64,000 nucleotides of DNA from ZC4RG35 sp041747855 (GTDB taxonomy: Bacteria; Actinomycetota; Acidimicrobiia; Spongiisociales; ZC4RG35), in contig JBGTEJ010000050.1 in assembly GCA_041747855.1 (NCBI GenBank), positions 49,089 through 113,088 on the forward strand, in the 5' to 3' direction. The translations under genes and the position numbers were made by a program. This document shows positions 17,334 to 25,813 of this stretch, piece after piece; positions within the stretch are counted from its first letter, which is position 1, and each line of letters opens with the position of its first letter. A model generated the notes under the pieces. That model saw nothing but the letters and a program-made list of their open reading frames with translations. It ran no database searches and had not been told where the DNA came from.

Positions 17334-18326
17334 GCCACGCAGCATCGGACCCAGTTTCATCTCGGTCTCCTCCCACTCCCGGTCGTGGTCGGCGCCGAGA
17401 ACCAGACCACCCCCGGCGTACAACGTCACCTGGTCCCCGAGGATCTGTCCGCATCGGAGGGCCAGAGCGAACTCACCATTTCCATCTCCGTCGAACCATC
17501 CGATGGGTCCGGCATATCTGCCCCGGGACCTGGGCTCCATCGCCCTTATCAGCCTCAGTGCCTCATCACTCGGTGTCCCTCCCACCGCTGCCGTCGGATG
17601 GAGGGCCCCGACCAGGTCGAGGACGCCGACACCGGGCAAGGCTGTCGCCTCGAACCGGGTTGCGAGGTGGCTGATCTTGCCGAAGACCAGAGGCGACTGC
17701 TCGCCGTTCAATTTGCTGGTGAGTGGTCCGAGGGCCGCCCTGACGGAGTCGGCGGCGAAGGCATGTTCTTCCGAGATCAAGGGGCTGTCGAGTCCGTCGA
17801 CATCGGGTGCGGTCCCGGCCAGGACCAGGGACGTCACTCTGCCCTTGACGACTCTCACCAGTAGTTCGGGGCTGGCCCCGATCAGTCCGTCCAGGGAGAA
17901 CACGTGAGAAGAGACGTTGTAGGAGATCAAACGGGCGAGCACCGCCTCGACTGGGACCTCGGAGTCGAACTCGAGACGTACCTGACGGGCGAGGACGACC
18001 TTTTCGACTCGCTTCTGGTCGAGGGCTGCCCGGGCCTGGTCGAAACCTTCGGACCAGACGGCACGGCCATCATCGACGATACGACCCCGGGGCAGGGTGT
18101 TGGCCGAGGGCTGCCAGTTGCGGTCGAACAGTTCTGGTGTCATCACCACCGAGAAGGGGTCCTCCGGGTCGAATGTGAACGAAGCGAACGCCAGCAGACC
18201 CGGACTTGTGGTCAGCCAATCGGCGGCGCGCCGGTATCGGTCATCGCCGGTGCCCGGGTTGTGTGTGATGGTGGCTCCGCCCCCGGCTATCGAACCCGAC
18301 GGGGATGACCAGTAGAGCGGACTCAT
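17313..18326 (-). CDS. menF: Isochorismate synthase
   Basis: A 337-residue chorismate-binding enzyme converting chorismate to isochorismate, the first step of menaquinone synthesis. Seen: VEKVVLARQVRLEF with the lysine of the general base region, GASPELLVRV, LAGTAPD, EEHAFAADSVR, HLATRFEA, LVGALHPTAAVGGTP and the closing RYAGPIGWFD and GGGLVLGADHDREWEETEMKL. These place it with MenF/EntC/DhbC rather than anthranilate synthase. Siderophore isochorismate synthases look alike, but the adjacent menC and menD argue for menaquinone. Its start overlaps the stop of murI by 4 bp (ATGA) and its end overlaps menD on the other strand. Confidence 0.93.
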   Translation of the reverse strand: MSPLYWSSPSGSIAGGGATITHNPGTGDDRYRRAADWLTTSPGLLAFASFTFDPEDPFSVVMTPELFDRNWQPSANTLPRGRIVDDGRAVWSEGFDQARAALDQKRVEKVVLARQVRLEFDSEVPVEAVLARLISYNVSSHVFSLDGLIGASPELLVRVVKGRVTSLVLAGTAPDVDGLDSPLISEEHAFAADSVRAALGPLTSKLNGEQSPLVFGKISHLATRFEATALPGVGVLDLVGALHPTAAVGGTPSDEALRLIRAMEPRSRGRYAGPIGWFDGDGNGEFALALRCGQILGDQVTLYAGGGLVLGADHDREWEETEMKLGPMLRGLDVGHD

Positions 18327-19087
18327 GGGAACACACCCACATCGTCCCCCTCGATGTCCGCCAGACGTCGCGCCAGTTCGGTGAACTCGGCGAGATCGCC
18401 TGAAGCGGCCAGCATGAGGCTGCCTGCCCCATTCGAAGTCGGAGCGACCCGGGCGGTTTGACGGGCGACCGCGTTGGCCGGGTCGATCACGGTGACCTCC
18501 GGTCCAACTAGTACCTCGATGGCGGGCCGGAGGAAGGAGAAGTGAGTACAGCCGAGAACGACGGTGTCAGCACCCATCTCCAGCACAGGCCTGATGTCCG
18601 ATTCGAGAAGGGCCATGACATCTTCGCCTTCGGTCTGGCCATCTTCGACGATCTCCACCCACTTGGGACAGGCGCGAGGGATCACTTCCACACCCTCGGT
18701 GAAACGGCTCACCACCGACTCGAAGAGTCGTCCCTGGAAGGTGGCCGCGGTGGCGAACACCGCGATCACCCGACTCTTTGTGGAGAGGGCCGCCGGTTTG
18801 ACCGCTGGCTCCATCCCCACGATCGGAACCTCGTGGTGTGTCGAGCGGAGATCGTCGAGGGCAGCTGCCGACGCCGTATTACAGGCGACCACCAGGGTTG
18901 AAGCCCCCCTGGCGAGGAGCCACTCGGCGATCTCGTGCGAGAACGCTCGAACCTCGGACAGGGGACGGAGACCGTAGGGCGCCCGGCCACGATCAGCAAC
19001 ATACAAGAGGTCGGCGTCGGGGATCTCGATCCTTATCTGTCGCAGGACCGAGAGACCGCCAACACCGGAGTCGAAGACACCGATCAT
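18323..19087 (-). CDS. murI: Glutamate racemase
   Basis: A 254-residue cofactor-independent racemase that supplies D-glutamate for peptidoglycan. Seen: FDSGVGGLSVLRQI with the first catalytic-site aspartate, YVADRGRAPYG (the family usually has GDTARVPYG here), the first catalytic cysteine in VVACNTASAAAL, and the second in LGCTHFSFL (usually GCTHYPLL). The aromatic changes leave the cysteines and GCTH intact, so activity is expected. The gene is divergent from an SDR gene and overlaps menF by 4 bp, so cell wall and quinone genes probably share a transcript. Confidence 0.95.
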   Translation of the reverse strand: MIGVFDSGVGGLSVLRQIRIEIPDADLLYVADRGRAPYGLRPLSEVRAFSHEIAEWLLARGASTLVVACNTASAAALDDLRSTHHEVPIVGMEPAVKPAALSTKSRVIAVFATAATFQGRLFESVVSRFTEGVEVIPRACPKWVEIVEDGQTEGEDVMALLESDIRPVLEMGADTVVLGCTHFSFLRPAIEVLVGPEVTVIDPANAVARQTARVAPTSNGAGSLMLAASGDLAEFTELARRLADIEGDDVGVFP

Positions 19088-19140
19088 GCTTCTATCTCAC
19101 CATTTCGGGTGGGTGTTGGGTGGTAGCGTCGATCGGACGT

Positions 19141-19911
19141 ATGCAGATAGCAGGCAAGGTCGCATTGGTCACCGGCGGGGCTTCCGGGTTGGGTCTGGGC
19201 ACGGCCCGGCATTTCGTCGCCCTTGGTGGTTCGGTGGTCATGCTCGACATGAACGAGGCCAAAGGCGCACTGGCTGCCACCGAGTTGGGTCCGATGTCCC
19301 GGTTCATCGCCTGCGATGTAGCCGACCCCGACAATGTGCAGGCCGCCGTGGACGGTGCTGCCGAGGCGTTCGGGACCATCGACATCCTGGTCAATGCGGC
19401 GGGCATAGCCCCGGCGCAGCGTGTCCTGTCCCGGGAGGGGTCACCACACGACCTGGAACTCTTCAAGGTGACGATCGGGATCAATCTGATCGGTATGTTC
19501 GACATGATCAGGAGTGTCGCCACGGTAATGGCGAGAAACGAGCCGGGACCGACCGGTGAGCGTGGGGTGATCATCAACGTGGCCTCGATAGCCGCCTTCG
19601 AGGGCCAGATCGGACAGGCCGCCTACTCTGCTTCCAAGGGTGGCGTGGTGGGGATGACCCTGCCACTGGCCCGGGACCTGGGGAGTGTGGGGATCAGGGT
19701 GATGACCGTGGCCCCGGGAATAATGGACACCCCTCTGCTCGAAGCGGCCCCACAAGAATTGAAAGACTCGCTGGCGCGGCTCAGTGTGTTCCCGCAAAGG
19801 CTCGGGACCCCAGCGGACTTTGCCCGAATTGTGCAAGCGATCGTGGAGAACGAGATGCTCAACGGTGAGGTCATCCGGTTCGATGCTGCCGCGAGGATGC
19901 CCCCCAAGTAG
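19141..19911 (+). CDS. SDR dehydrogenase, HSD17B10-like 3-hydroxyacyl-CoA type
   Basis: A 256-residue short-chain dehydrogenase. Seen: NAD-binding TGGASGLGLG, LDMNEAK with the acidic residue that favours NAD, DVADPDNVQ, NAAGIAP, catalytic INVASIAAFEGQIGQAAYSASKGG (Ser, Tyr, Lys), and a C-terminal PQRLGTPADFARIVQ. The insertion QRVLSREGSPHDLELFKVTI and the overall pattern resemble type 2 3-hydroxyacyl-CoA (2-methyl-3-hydroxybutyryl-CoA) dehydrogenase, HSD17B10. That fits the branched-acyl-CoA genes a few kb downstream. Start ATG 19141; the frame runs farther upstream but into murI. It is divergent from murI and convergent with the acyl-CoA synthetase. Confidence 0.88.
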   Translation: MQIAGKVALVTGGASGLGLGTARHFVALGGSVVMLDMNEAKGALAATELGPMSRFIACDVADPDNVQAAVDGAAEAFGTIDILVNAAGIAPAQRVLSREGSPHDLELFKVTIGINLIGMFDMIRSVATVMARNEPGPTGERGVIINVASIAAFEGQIGQAAYSASKGGVVGMTLPLARDLGSVGIRVMTVAPGIMDTPLLEAAPQELKDSLARLSVFPQRLGTPADFARIVQAIVENEMLNGEVIRFDAAARMPPK

Positions 19912-19916
19912 AACAG

Positions 19917-21854
19917 TCATCTCAACCTTGGGATGCCACCCAGCGAATCAGGGTTCTCCAGACTGGTCAGGTCGCCGGGTTCGAGACCGAGGGCCATCGC
20001 CTTCACAACCCGACGCATGATCTTCTGTGACCGAGTCCGGGGAAGATCATCCACCCAGGCAACGAATGAGGGCTTGAATGCCTTCCCAAGAGTCGAGGTC
20101 ACCGCTCCGATCACCTCGAGCTCCAGGTCGGCGTCGGGCACCACACCGGGGGCCGGCACCACATAGAGGGCGATCGCCTCTCCCTTGACCTGGTCGGGAA
20201 CGCCGATGGCGGCGGCCATCATGACCCGGTCCAGTGCGACCACGACACTCTCGATCTCGGCGGGCCCGACGCGTTTCCCGGCGATATTCAGAGTGTCGTC
20301 GGATCTGCCGTGGAGATACCAGAACCCGTCTTCGTCGATGCTCGCCCAGTCTCCATGCACCCAGGTATCGGGGAATCGCGACCAGTAGGTCTCGATGTAA
20401 CGGTCCGGCTCGCCCCAGAATCCGCGGGTCATTCCCGGCCAGGATCCCCGGATGACGAGTTCGCCCACACCGCCTCTGATCGAGTCACCGGTGTTGTCGT
20501 AGACGTCTGCGTCCATCCCCAGGGCTCTCCCGCCGAGGGATGTCGGCTTCAGACCCTGCAACAGGTTCGCCGAGAGGATGCACGCCCCTATCTCGGTCCC
20601 GCCGGAAATGTTAACGATCGGTATCCTTCCGTCCCCGACCTCGTTGAACAGCCATAGCCAAGGGCCGGTGTTCCAGGGCTCTCCCGTTGAGCCGAAGATC
20701 CGGACCCGGGACAGGTCGTGGGCCTCAGTCAGCGCCGATCCATGTGGTTGCAGGGAACGGATCAATGTCGGGGAGACACCGAAGATGGTCACCCCGAGGC
20801 TGTCGACCACCTCCCAGATTCGGTCTGGACCAGGATGGTCGGGTGCCCCGTCGTAAGTGGCGATGGCGGACCCGTTGGCCAGTCCTGCGACCACCATCCA
20901 TGGACCCATGATCCAGCCCATGTCGGTGAACCACATGAGGACATCGTCCGGTCTCACATCGAGTTGAAAGGCGCCTTCGGCGGCAAGCTTCACCGTGAGA
21001 CCGGCATGGACATGGACCGCCCCTTTGGGTCTTCCAGTCGTGCCCGAGGTGTAGGCGATCATGACCGGGTCTTCGGCGTAGGTCCTGATCGCGGCCGCGG
21101 TGGTGGCTCCGGTCAACAGTTCGTCCCACCAGATGTCGCGTTCTTCGATCATGGGCGTGTCGAACCCGGCGGTGTAGTCGACGACCACTACATTGGCCAG
21201 CCCTCCGGCGCTGACAATGGCTTGATCGGCGACCTCCTTCATCCTCACCACCTTCCCCCGTCTCATGAAGGTGTTGGCGCAGATCAAGACCTTGGGCTTG
21301 GGATCTGCGAGACGGCTGGAGACGGCTTCGGAGGCGTATCCGGAGAACACCGGGATGAAGATGGCCCCGATCCTGGCCACTGCCAGGAAGGAGATGACCG
21401 CCTCAGTCGACATCGGCAGATAGACCGCGACTGAGTCGCCCTTTTGGACTCCCAGGCTGGTGAGTCCACCGGCCAGTGCCGAGACGAGCCGGGACAACTC
21501 CCCGAAGGTCGTCTCCCGCATCTCTCCGGACTCCTTCAGCGAGCGTACCGCCAGACGGTCCCCGTCGGTGTCGGCCCAGCGGTCGACACAGGCGCGAGAG
21601 AGATTGAACTGCCCGTCGACGAACCAGGTCGCCCAGGCATGACCTCGCGAAGTGTCACGGACGATCGAGGCGGGACGGTCGAAGGGGAGACCGAGGAAGC
21701 CCACAACCGCGGACCAAAACCACTCCGGGTCCTGGACCGATCTCTCCACAAGGTCCGGGTATGAAGCGATGCTGTGGGCACGCATGAACCTCGCGGTGTT
21801 GGTTGCTTCTGCGTACGCGGCCTCCGGTCGCCATACGATCTCGTGCTTTTCCAT
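19917..21854 (-). CDS. AMP-forming acyl-CoA synthetase (acetyl/propionyl-CoA synthetase type)
   Basis: A 645-residue adenylate-forming enzyme. Seen: an N-terminal ACAS-type region (DLVERSVQDPEWFW), the P-loop YTSGTTGRPKGAVHVH, FTDMGWIMGPWMV, SGGTEIGACI, the hinge HGDWASIDEDGFWYLHGRSDD, and the catalytic lysine in PRTRSQKIMRRVVKA. The length and the ACAS_N region suggest a small acid such as acetate, propionate or acetoacetate rather than a long chain, but the pocket was not modelled. Start ATG 21854 (MEKHEIVW). The frame continues to 22832, but that part is antisense to the PerM-like gene and is not coding. Confidence 0.9.
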   Translation of the reverse strand: MEKHEIVWRPEAAYAEATNTARFMRAHSIASYPDLVERSVQDPEWFWSAVVGFLGLPFDRPASIVRDTSRGHAWATWFVDGQFNLSRACVDRWADTDGDRLAVRSLKESGEMRETTFGELSRLVSALAGGLTSLGVQKGDSVAVYLPMSTEAVISFLAVARIGAIFIPVFSGYASEAVSSRLADPKPKVLICANTFMRRGKVVRMKEVADQAIVSAGGLANVVVVDYTAGFDTPMIEERDIWWDELLTGATTAAAIRTYAEDPVMIAYTSGTTGRPKGAVHVHAGLTVKLAAEGAFQLDVRPDDVLMWFTDMGWIMGPWMVVAGLANGSAIATYDGAPDHPGPDRIWEVVDSLGVTIFGVSPTLIRSLQPHGSALTEAHDLSRVRIFGSTGEPWNTGPWLWLFNEVGDGRIPIVNISGGTEIGACILSANLLQGLKPTSLGGRALGMDADVYDNTGDSIRGGVGELVIRGSWPGMTRGFWGEPDRYIETYWSRFPDTWVHGDWASIDEDGFWYLHGRSDDTLNIAGKRVGPAEIESVVVALDRVMMAAAIGVPDQVKGEAIALYVVPAPGVVPDADLELEVIGAVTSTLGKAFKPSFVAWVDDLPRTRSQKIMRRVVKAMALGLEPGDLTSLENPDSLGGIPRLR

Positions 21855-21914
21855 GACGGTCGCTGAGGGTATCGGAGAACAGCCGTCCGGTCTAAGCCAA
21901 CCTAAGCTGTCGAA

Positions 21915-23030
21915 ATGCGATCCAAGGCGGATCTGGCCGCCCAGAGGGAGTTCCGTCACAAGGTCATCACGGTGGTCGTGATCGTGCTTGCTGCAATTGC
22001 GGTCTTGTGGCTGGCGAGTCAGCTCCGGAGCCTGTTGTTCATGGTCTTTGTCTCCCTCTTCGTGGCGGTGGCAGTCGCCCCTCCGGTCCAATGGTTGGAG
22101 AGACGGGGAATGAAACGGGGACTCGCCACTGGTGTCGTCTTCCTCGCCGGTTTCCTTCTCGTGGTGGGGTTCGGCTGGGCCCTGGCCCCTTTGTTCGTCG
22201 AACAGGTTCAGCAACTCATCGAGGGGGTGCCCGGATATGTCGAGGCCTTCGTCGCATGGCTCCAGCGACTCGGCTTTGACATCGACTGGGATCCCGAGGA
22301 GTTGGGCGGTCAGATCGCGGCCGCCCTCGAGAACTTCGGTGGGGGTGTCGTTGGGGGTGTCGTCGGTGTTGCCGGGTCCGTCTTCGGATTTCTGGTCTTC
22401 GCCACCACGGTGGCCTTGTTTTCGTTCTTCATGGTTGCCGAGCTTCCAAAGATGCAGCGAACCGTCCTTTCCACGATGCCGGAGAACCGGCAACACCGGG
22501 CGCTCCATGCTTGGAATGTGGCCGTCGATCAGATGGGCTCCTACATCTATTCCAGGTTGGTGCTGGCAGTTCTCTCCGGTGTGGTCGCTTGGGGGGCATT
22601 GAGTATCCTCGGGGTCCCCTTTGCCCTCTCCCTGGGTATCTGGGTCGGTGTGCTCAGCCAGTTCATACCGGTCGTGGGAACCTATCTGGCGATGGTGCTT
22701 CCCATCATCGTCTCGCTCACCACCGGCGGTCTGACCACAACGATCTGGGTCGTGGTGGTCTTTGTCGCATACCAGCAGGTGGAAAACTATCTCTTCGCCC
22801 CGTTCATCACCAAAAAGACCATGGAGATCCATCCTGCGGTATCGGTGGGCGCAATCCTGGCCGGGGCCTCTCTCATGGGTGGCATTGGTGTGGTCCTGGC
22901 ACTGCCGATGACCGGGATCATCCAGGCCCTCATATCGGAGTCCCGCAGGTCATACGACACCATCCTCGACGACGAACACTCTGAGGGATCTGACGTGACC
23001 GCGTTTCCAGACTCCGCCGTCACGGAGTGA
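21915..23030 (+). CDS. AI-2E/PerM family permease
   Basis: A 371-residue membrane protein with seven to eight helices. Early helices include VITVVVIVLAAIAVLWLA and LLFMVFVSLFVAVAVAPPVQWLERRG, the last a hallmark of the family (formerly UPF0118, YhhT, PerM). A soluble helical segment EQVQQLIEGVPGYVEAFV follows, then helices with GVPFALSLGIWVGVLSQFIP and QQVENYLFAPFI. The family includes exporters of AI-2 and Na+/H+ antiporters; substrate here unknown. ATG 21915 follows a TAAGCT box (21903-21908) by 6 nt, so the message is probably leaderless. The solute-binding lipoprotein starts 5 bp after its stop, so this may be the first gene of the operon leading into mcr. Confidence 0.9.
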   Translation: MRSKADLAAQREFRHKVITVVVIVLAAIAVLWLASQLRSLLFMVFVSLFVAVAVAPPVQWLERRGMKRGLATGVVFLAGFLLVVGFGWALAPLFVEQVQQLIEGVPGYVEAFVAWLQRLGFDIDWDPEELGGQIAAALENFGGGVVGGVVGVAGSVFGFLVFATTVALFSFFMVAELPKMQRTVLSTMPENRQHRALHAWNVAVDQMGSYIYSRLVLAVLSGVVAWGALSILGVPFALSLGIWVGVLSQFIPVVGTYLAMVLPIIVSLTTGGLTTTIWVVVVFVAYQQVENYLFAPFITKKTMEIHPAVSVGAILAGASLMGGIGVVLALPMTGIIQALISESRRSYDTILDDEHSEGSDVTAFPDSAVTE

Positions 23031-23034
23031 GTTG

Positions 23035-24669
23035 ATGCTCCGAACGGTCGCGCTTTCACTGGTCGTTGCCCTGGGCGCGTGCACCACGACCAGCACTACG
23101 ACAACCCTGGCCCCATCCCCCGGCACCACCGCCCCCTCTACGACGACCACCGAGCCCGAACTGTGCCCGGACGTCTTCTGTCTGGTCTACACAGTCTCAG
23201 AAGGGTGGTTCTGGTCCGACGGGGTGGCCGTGACGGTCGATGACTTCGTCCACACCTTGGAGCTGTTGACCGGACCCGACGGTCTTGACTCAGGCAACCC
23301 GGGATACGACCTGATCACCGATCACGAGGTGATCGGTGAAAGGACCCTGCTGGTTTCGATGTCAGAGGTGTTCGCACCATGGAGGACACTCTTCGAAGTG
23401 GTCTACCCGGCCCACGCCGAGACCGACCCCATCCTGCCCGGCCCCACCAGTGGTCCTTTCCTGCTGGGTAGTTGGGTAGATGACGGGGATCTGATCCTCG
23501 CCCGCAATCCCCGATATACCGGACCGGGCAGTCCTGGAGATCTGCAGGAGCTCCGTTTTGTCGTCGCCGATGGGGTCAGGGAAGTGGTGTCGGGTCTGCT
23601 CAGCGGTGACTACCAGGTGATAAACCCGGCGCCACAGGACTGGATGCTCGAGGACCTGGAGGCCTCATCGGATGTGGTCCATGACCTCACCCCTGGCGCT
23701 TATTGGGAGCACATCACCTTCAATCACGACGACGGGCTCCTCACTCAATCTTTCGTGAGGGAAGCCATCGCCGCGGCCCTCGACCGCGAGGGAATCCTGG
23801 ATGCCACGGTTCGGAAGCTCGATCCAGGAGCCGGGGCGCTCGGCAACACCATGTGGATGATCGGATCGATGAACCATCAGGACAACTTCGATCACCGGCA
23901 TGATCCTGACCGTGCGGTGTCGATCCTCACCGACAACGGTTGCGAGCGTGGTGGCGATGGGGTATTCGTGTGTGCTGGTAGCCGGGTCTCGTTCGTCTGG
24001 GCCACAACTGTCGGCGACTCCTTTCGCAGTGAGCAGCTGACCCGAGCGGCCGAGATGCTCGCCACCGCCGGTATAGAAGTCTCGGTCTGGACGCTGGCAC
24101 CGTCGGTCCTCTTCTCGACTCCCATCTTCTTCGGAAACGCCAGTGTCTGGCAGATGATGAGCTTCGCATGGAAGGCCGGGGCCGATCCGTTCCTCGCCGA
24201 GACCCTCTATACCTGTGCCGGCGATGGCCCTCACGGAATGGGGTTGCTCAACGCCGCCCGCTACTGCAGCGAAGAAGTCGAAGACCTGGTGTTGTCAGCG
24301 AGGGGCATCCTGGATCCGGCGGAGCGAGCCCGGGTCCTCAACCAGGCGGACCGTATGTTTCTCGACGACGTTGCCATGATCCCGTTGTACCAACGCCCGT
24401 CCCTGCTGGCCTGGGCAGACGAGCTCGTGGGCCCCGAGGCCAATCCGTGGTGGGGGGATCTATGGAACGTCGGCGCTTGGACCGGGATGTCAGAAGTCGC
24501 CGTCGCAATCGAGAGGATGCCCGCTTCCCTGACGGCGATGCTGGCCGATGACACCACACAGATGATCGTGAGGGTCTTGTATCTGGGGGCCTTCCGGGTG
24601 ACACCCGAGATGGAATACGTGCCGGTGCTGGTCGACAGTGTCGAAGTCATCGTCAGGAGCACTCGATGA
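23035..24669 (+). CDS. Family 5 solute-binding lipoprotein, apparently circularly permuted
   Basis: A 544-residue exported lipoprotein (MLRTVALSLVVALGAC, acylated Cys16, then a Thr-rich linker) of the oligopeptide-binding SBP family 5. Seen in order: YTVSEGWFWSDGVAVTVDDF (normally the region after about residue 60-80 of the mature protein), then GPFLLGSW, LARNPRYTG, ITFNHDDGLLTQSFVREAI, and the usual C-terminal end WWGDLWNVGAW near residue 480. The last 60 residues (about 485-544) then read ERMPASLTAMLADDTTQMI, LYLGAFRVTPEMEYVPVL and DSVEV. This is the segment that normally begins the mature protein. The start is ATG 23035. It overlaps mcr by ATGA, linking it to acyl-CoA genes. No ABC permease genes adjoin. 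Ligand unknown. Confidence 0.9.
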   Translation: MLRTVALSLVVALGACTTTSTTTTLAPSPGTTAPSTTTTEPELCPDVFCLVYTVSEGWFWSDGVAVTVDDFVHTLELLTGPDGLDSGNPGYDLITDHEVIGERTLLVSMSEVFAPWRTLFEVVYPAHAETDPILPGPTSGPFLLGSWVDDGDLILARNPRYTGPGSPGDLQELRFVVADGVREVVSGLLSGDYQVINPAPQDWMLEDLEASSDVVHDLTPGAYWEHITFNHDDGLLTQSFVREAIAAALDREGILDATVRKLDPGAGALGNTMWMIGSMNHQDNFDHRHDPDRAVSILTDNGCERGGDGVFVCAGSRVSFVWATTVGDSFRSEQLTRAAEMLATAGIEVSVWTLAPSVLFSTPIFFGNASVWQMMSFAWKAGADPFLAETLYTCAGDGPHGMGLLNAARYCSEEVEDLVLSARGILDPAERARVLNQADRMFLDDVAMIPLYQRPSLLAWADELVGPEANPWWGDLWNVGAWTGMSEVAVAIERMPASLTAMLADDTTQMIVRVLYLGAFRVTPEMEYVPVLVDSVEVIVRSTR

Positions 24670-25805
24670 GTGGTCCCCTCGAGGGGATGCGCGTCGTCGA
24701 GTTGGCTGCCCTGGGACCGGTGCCCTTCTGTGGGATGTTGCTGGCTGATCTGGGGGCCGAGGTCACTCGGGTCGATCGGATTGGCCAGTCCCCGATGCCT
24801 ATAGGGGATTCCGGTAAGCACGATGTCACCGGTCGGGGCAAGAAATCGCTGCGTGTGGACATCAAGGATCCTGGAGGGGTCGAAATCGTCCTCCGTATGA
24901 CTGAGAGAGCAGACGCCCTGGTCGAGGGGTTCCGCCCGGGTGTCGCCGAGAGGCTCGGGCTCGGGCCCTCCGATTGCCACGTCCGCAACCCGGCATTGGT
25001 ATACGCCCGGATGACGGGATGGGGTCAGGATGGCCCCCTCTCGGGCGACGCCGGACACGACATCGATTACATCGCCCTTTCCGGTGTCCTCGCCTCGATC
25101 GGCCCGGACGCCCATCCGGTCGTCCCTTTGAACCTGGTGGGCGACTACGGGGGAGGGGGCATGCTTCTCGCCCTCGGGCTCCTCGCCGCGGTCTTGTCTG
25201 CGAAGACGACCGGGGTCGGCCAGGTGGTCGACTGTGCGATGGTCGACGGTTCGGCCCTCTTGATGGCGCCGTTCCATGGGCTCGTTGCCGAAGGTTGGTG
25301 GAGTCCCCGAAGACAGGAGAATTTGTTGGACGGGTCGGCCCCGTTCTATACGACCTATCAGACCTCGGATGGTGGCCACATGGCGGTGGGGGCCTTGGAG
25401 CCTCAGTTCTACGCCGCCTTGTTGGCAGGCCTCGAACTCGACCCCGATCAGCTGCCTCCACAGCATGATCGGACTGGCTGGCCAGTGCTGCGGGAGGCCC
25501 TGGCCGACAGGTTCATGACACGTACCCGGGATGAGTGGGCGGTCCGGTTCGCCGGTACAGATGCCTGTGTGGCCCCGGTGCTCGACATGCTCGAGGCGGT
25601 CGACCATCCCCACAATGTCTCGAGACGAACCTTCCTGCGAGATGGTGACTCCACCCAGCCGGCACCCGCCCCGAGATTCTCCGAAACCCCCCTCGTGGCC
25701 GGTGTCCAGCCTGTGTCTGGACAGGACACGGAACAGGTCCTCAACTCCCTCGGTTATAGCCCGGACGAGATCTGTAAGCTCAGGGAGTCCCGAACAATCG
25801 TCTAG
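24666..25805 (+). CDS. mcr: Alpha-methylacyl-CoA racemase (CoA-transferase family III)
   Basis: A 379-residue CaiB/BaiF-fold enzyme that closely follows the mycobacterial Mcr/human AMACR pattern: RVVELAALGPVPFCGMLL, DLGAEVTRVDR, EGFRPGVAERLGLGP, ARMTGWGQDGPL, the catalytic His in AGHDIDYIALSG, the catalytic Asp in NLVGDYGGGGM, VVDCAMVDGSAL, and DGSAPFYTTY. It should epimerise 2-methyl-branched acyl-CoAs between R and S forms so that beta-oxidation can proceed. True formyl- or carnitine-CoA transferases have an Asp in the His position context, so racemase is favoured. ATG 24666 overlaps the solute-binding protein stop (ATGA). An acyl-CoA ligase, SDR and hydratase follow. Confidence 0.93.
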   Translation: MSGPLEGMRVVELAALGPVPFCGMLLADLGAEVTRVDRIGQSPMPIGDSGKHDVTGRGKKSLRVDIKDPGGVEIVLRMTERADALVEGFRPGVAERLGLGPSDCHVRNPALVYARMTGWGQDGPLSGDAGHDIDYIALSGVLASIGPDAHPVVPLNLVGDYGGGGMLLALGLLAAVLSAKTTGVGQVVDCAMVDGSALLMAPFHGLVAEGWWSPRRQENLLDGSAPFYTTYQTSDGGHMAVGALEPQFYAALLAGLELDPDQLPPQHDRTGWPVLREALADRFMTRTRDEWAVRFAGTDACVAPVLDMLEAVDHPHNVSRRTFLRDGDSTQPAPAPRFSETPLVAGVQPVSGQDTEQVLNSLGYSPDEICKLRESRTIV

Positions 25806-25813
25806 GAGGAGTC

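Noticed and set aside
21855..22832. N-terminal extension of the acyl-CoA synthetase frame to 971 residues
   Set aside because: It is antisense to the PerM-like gene, rich in D, H and G in the way of shadow frames, and the family N-terminus begins at ATG 21854.
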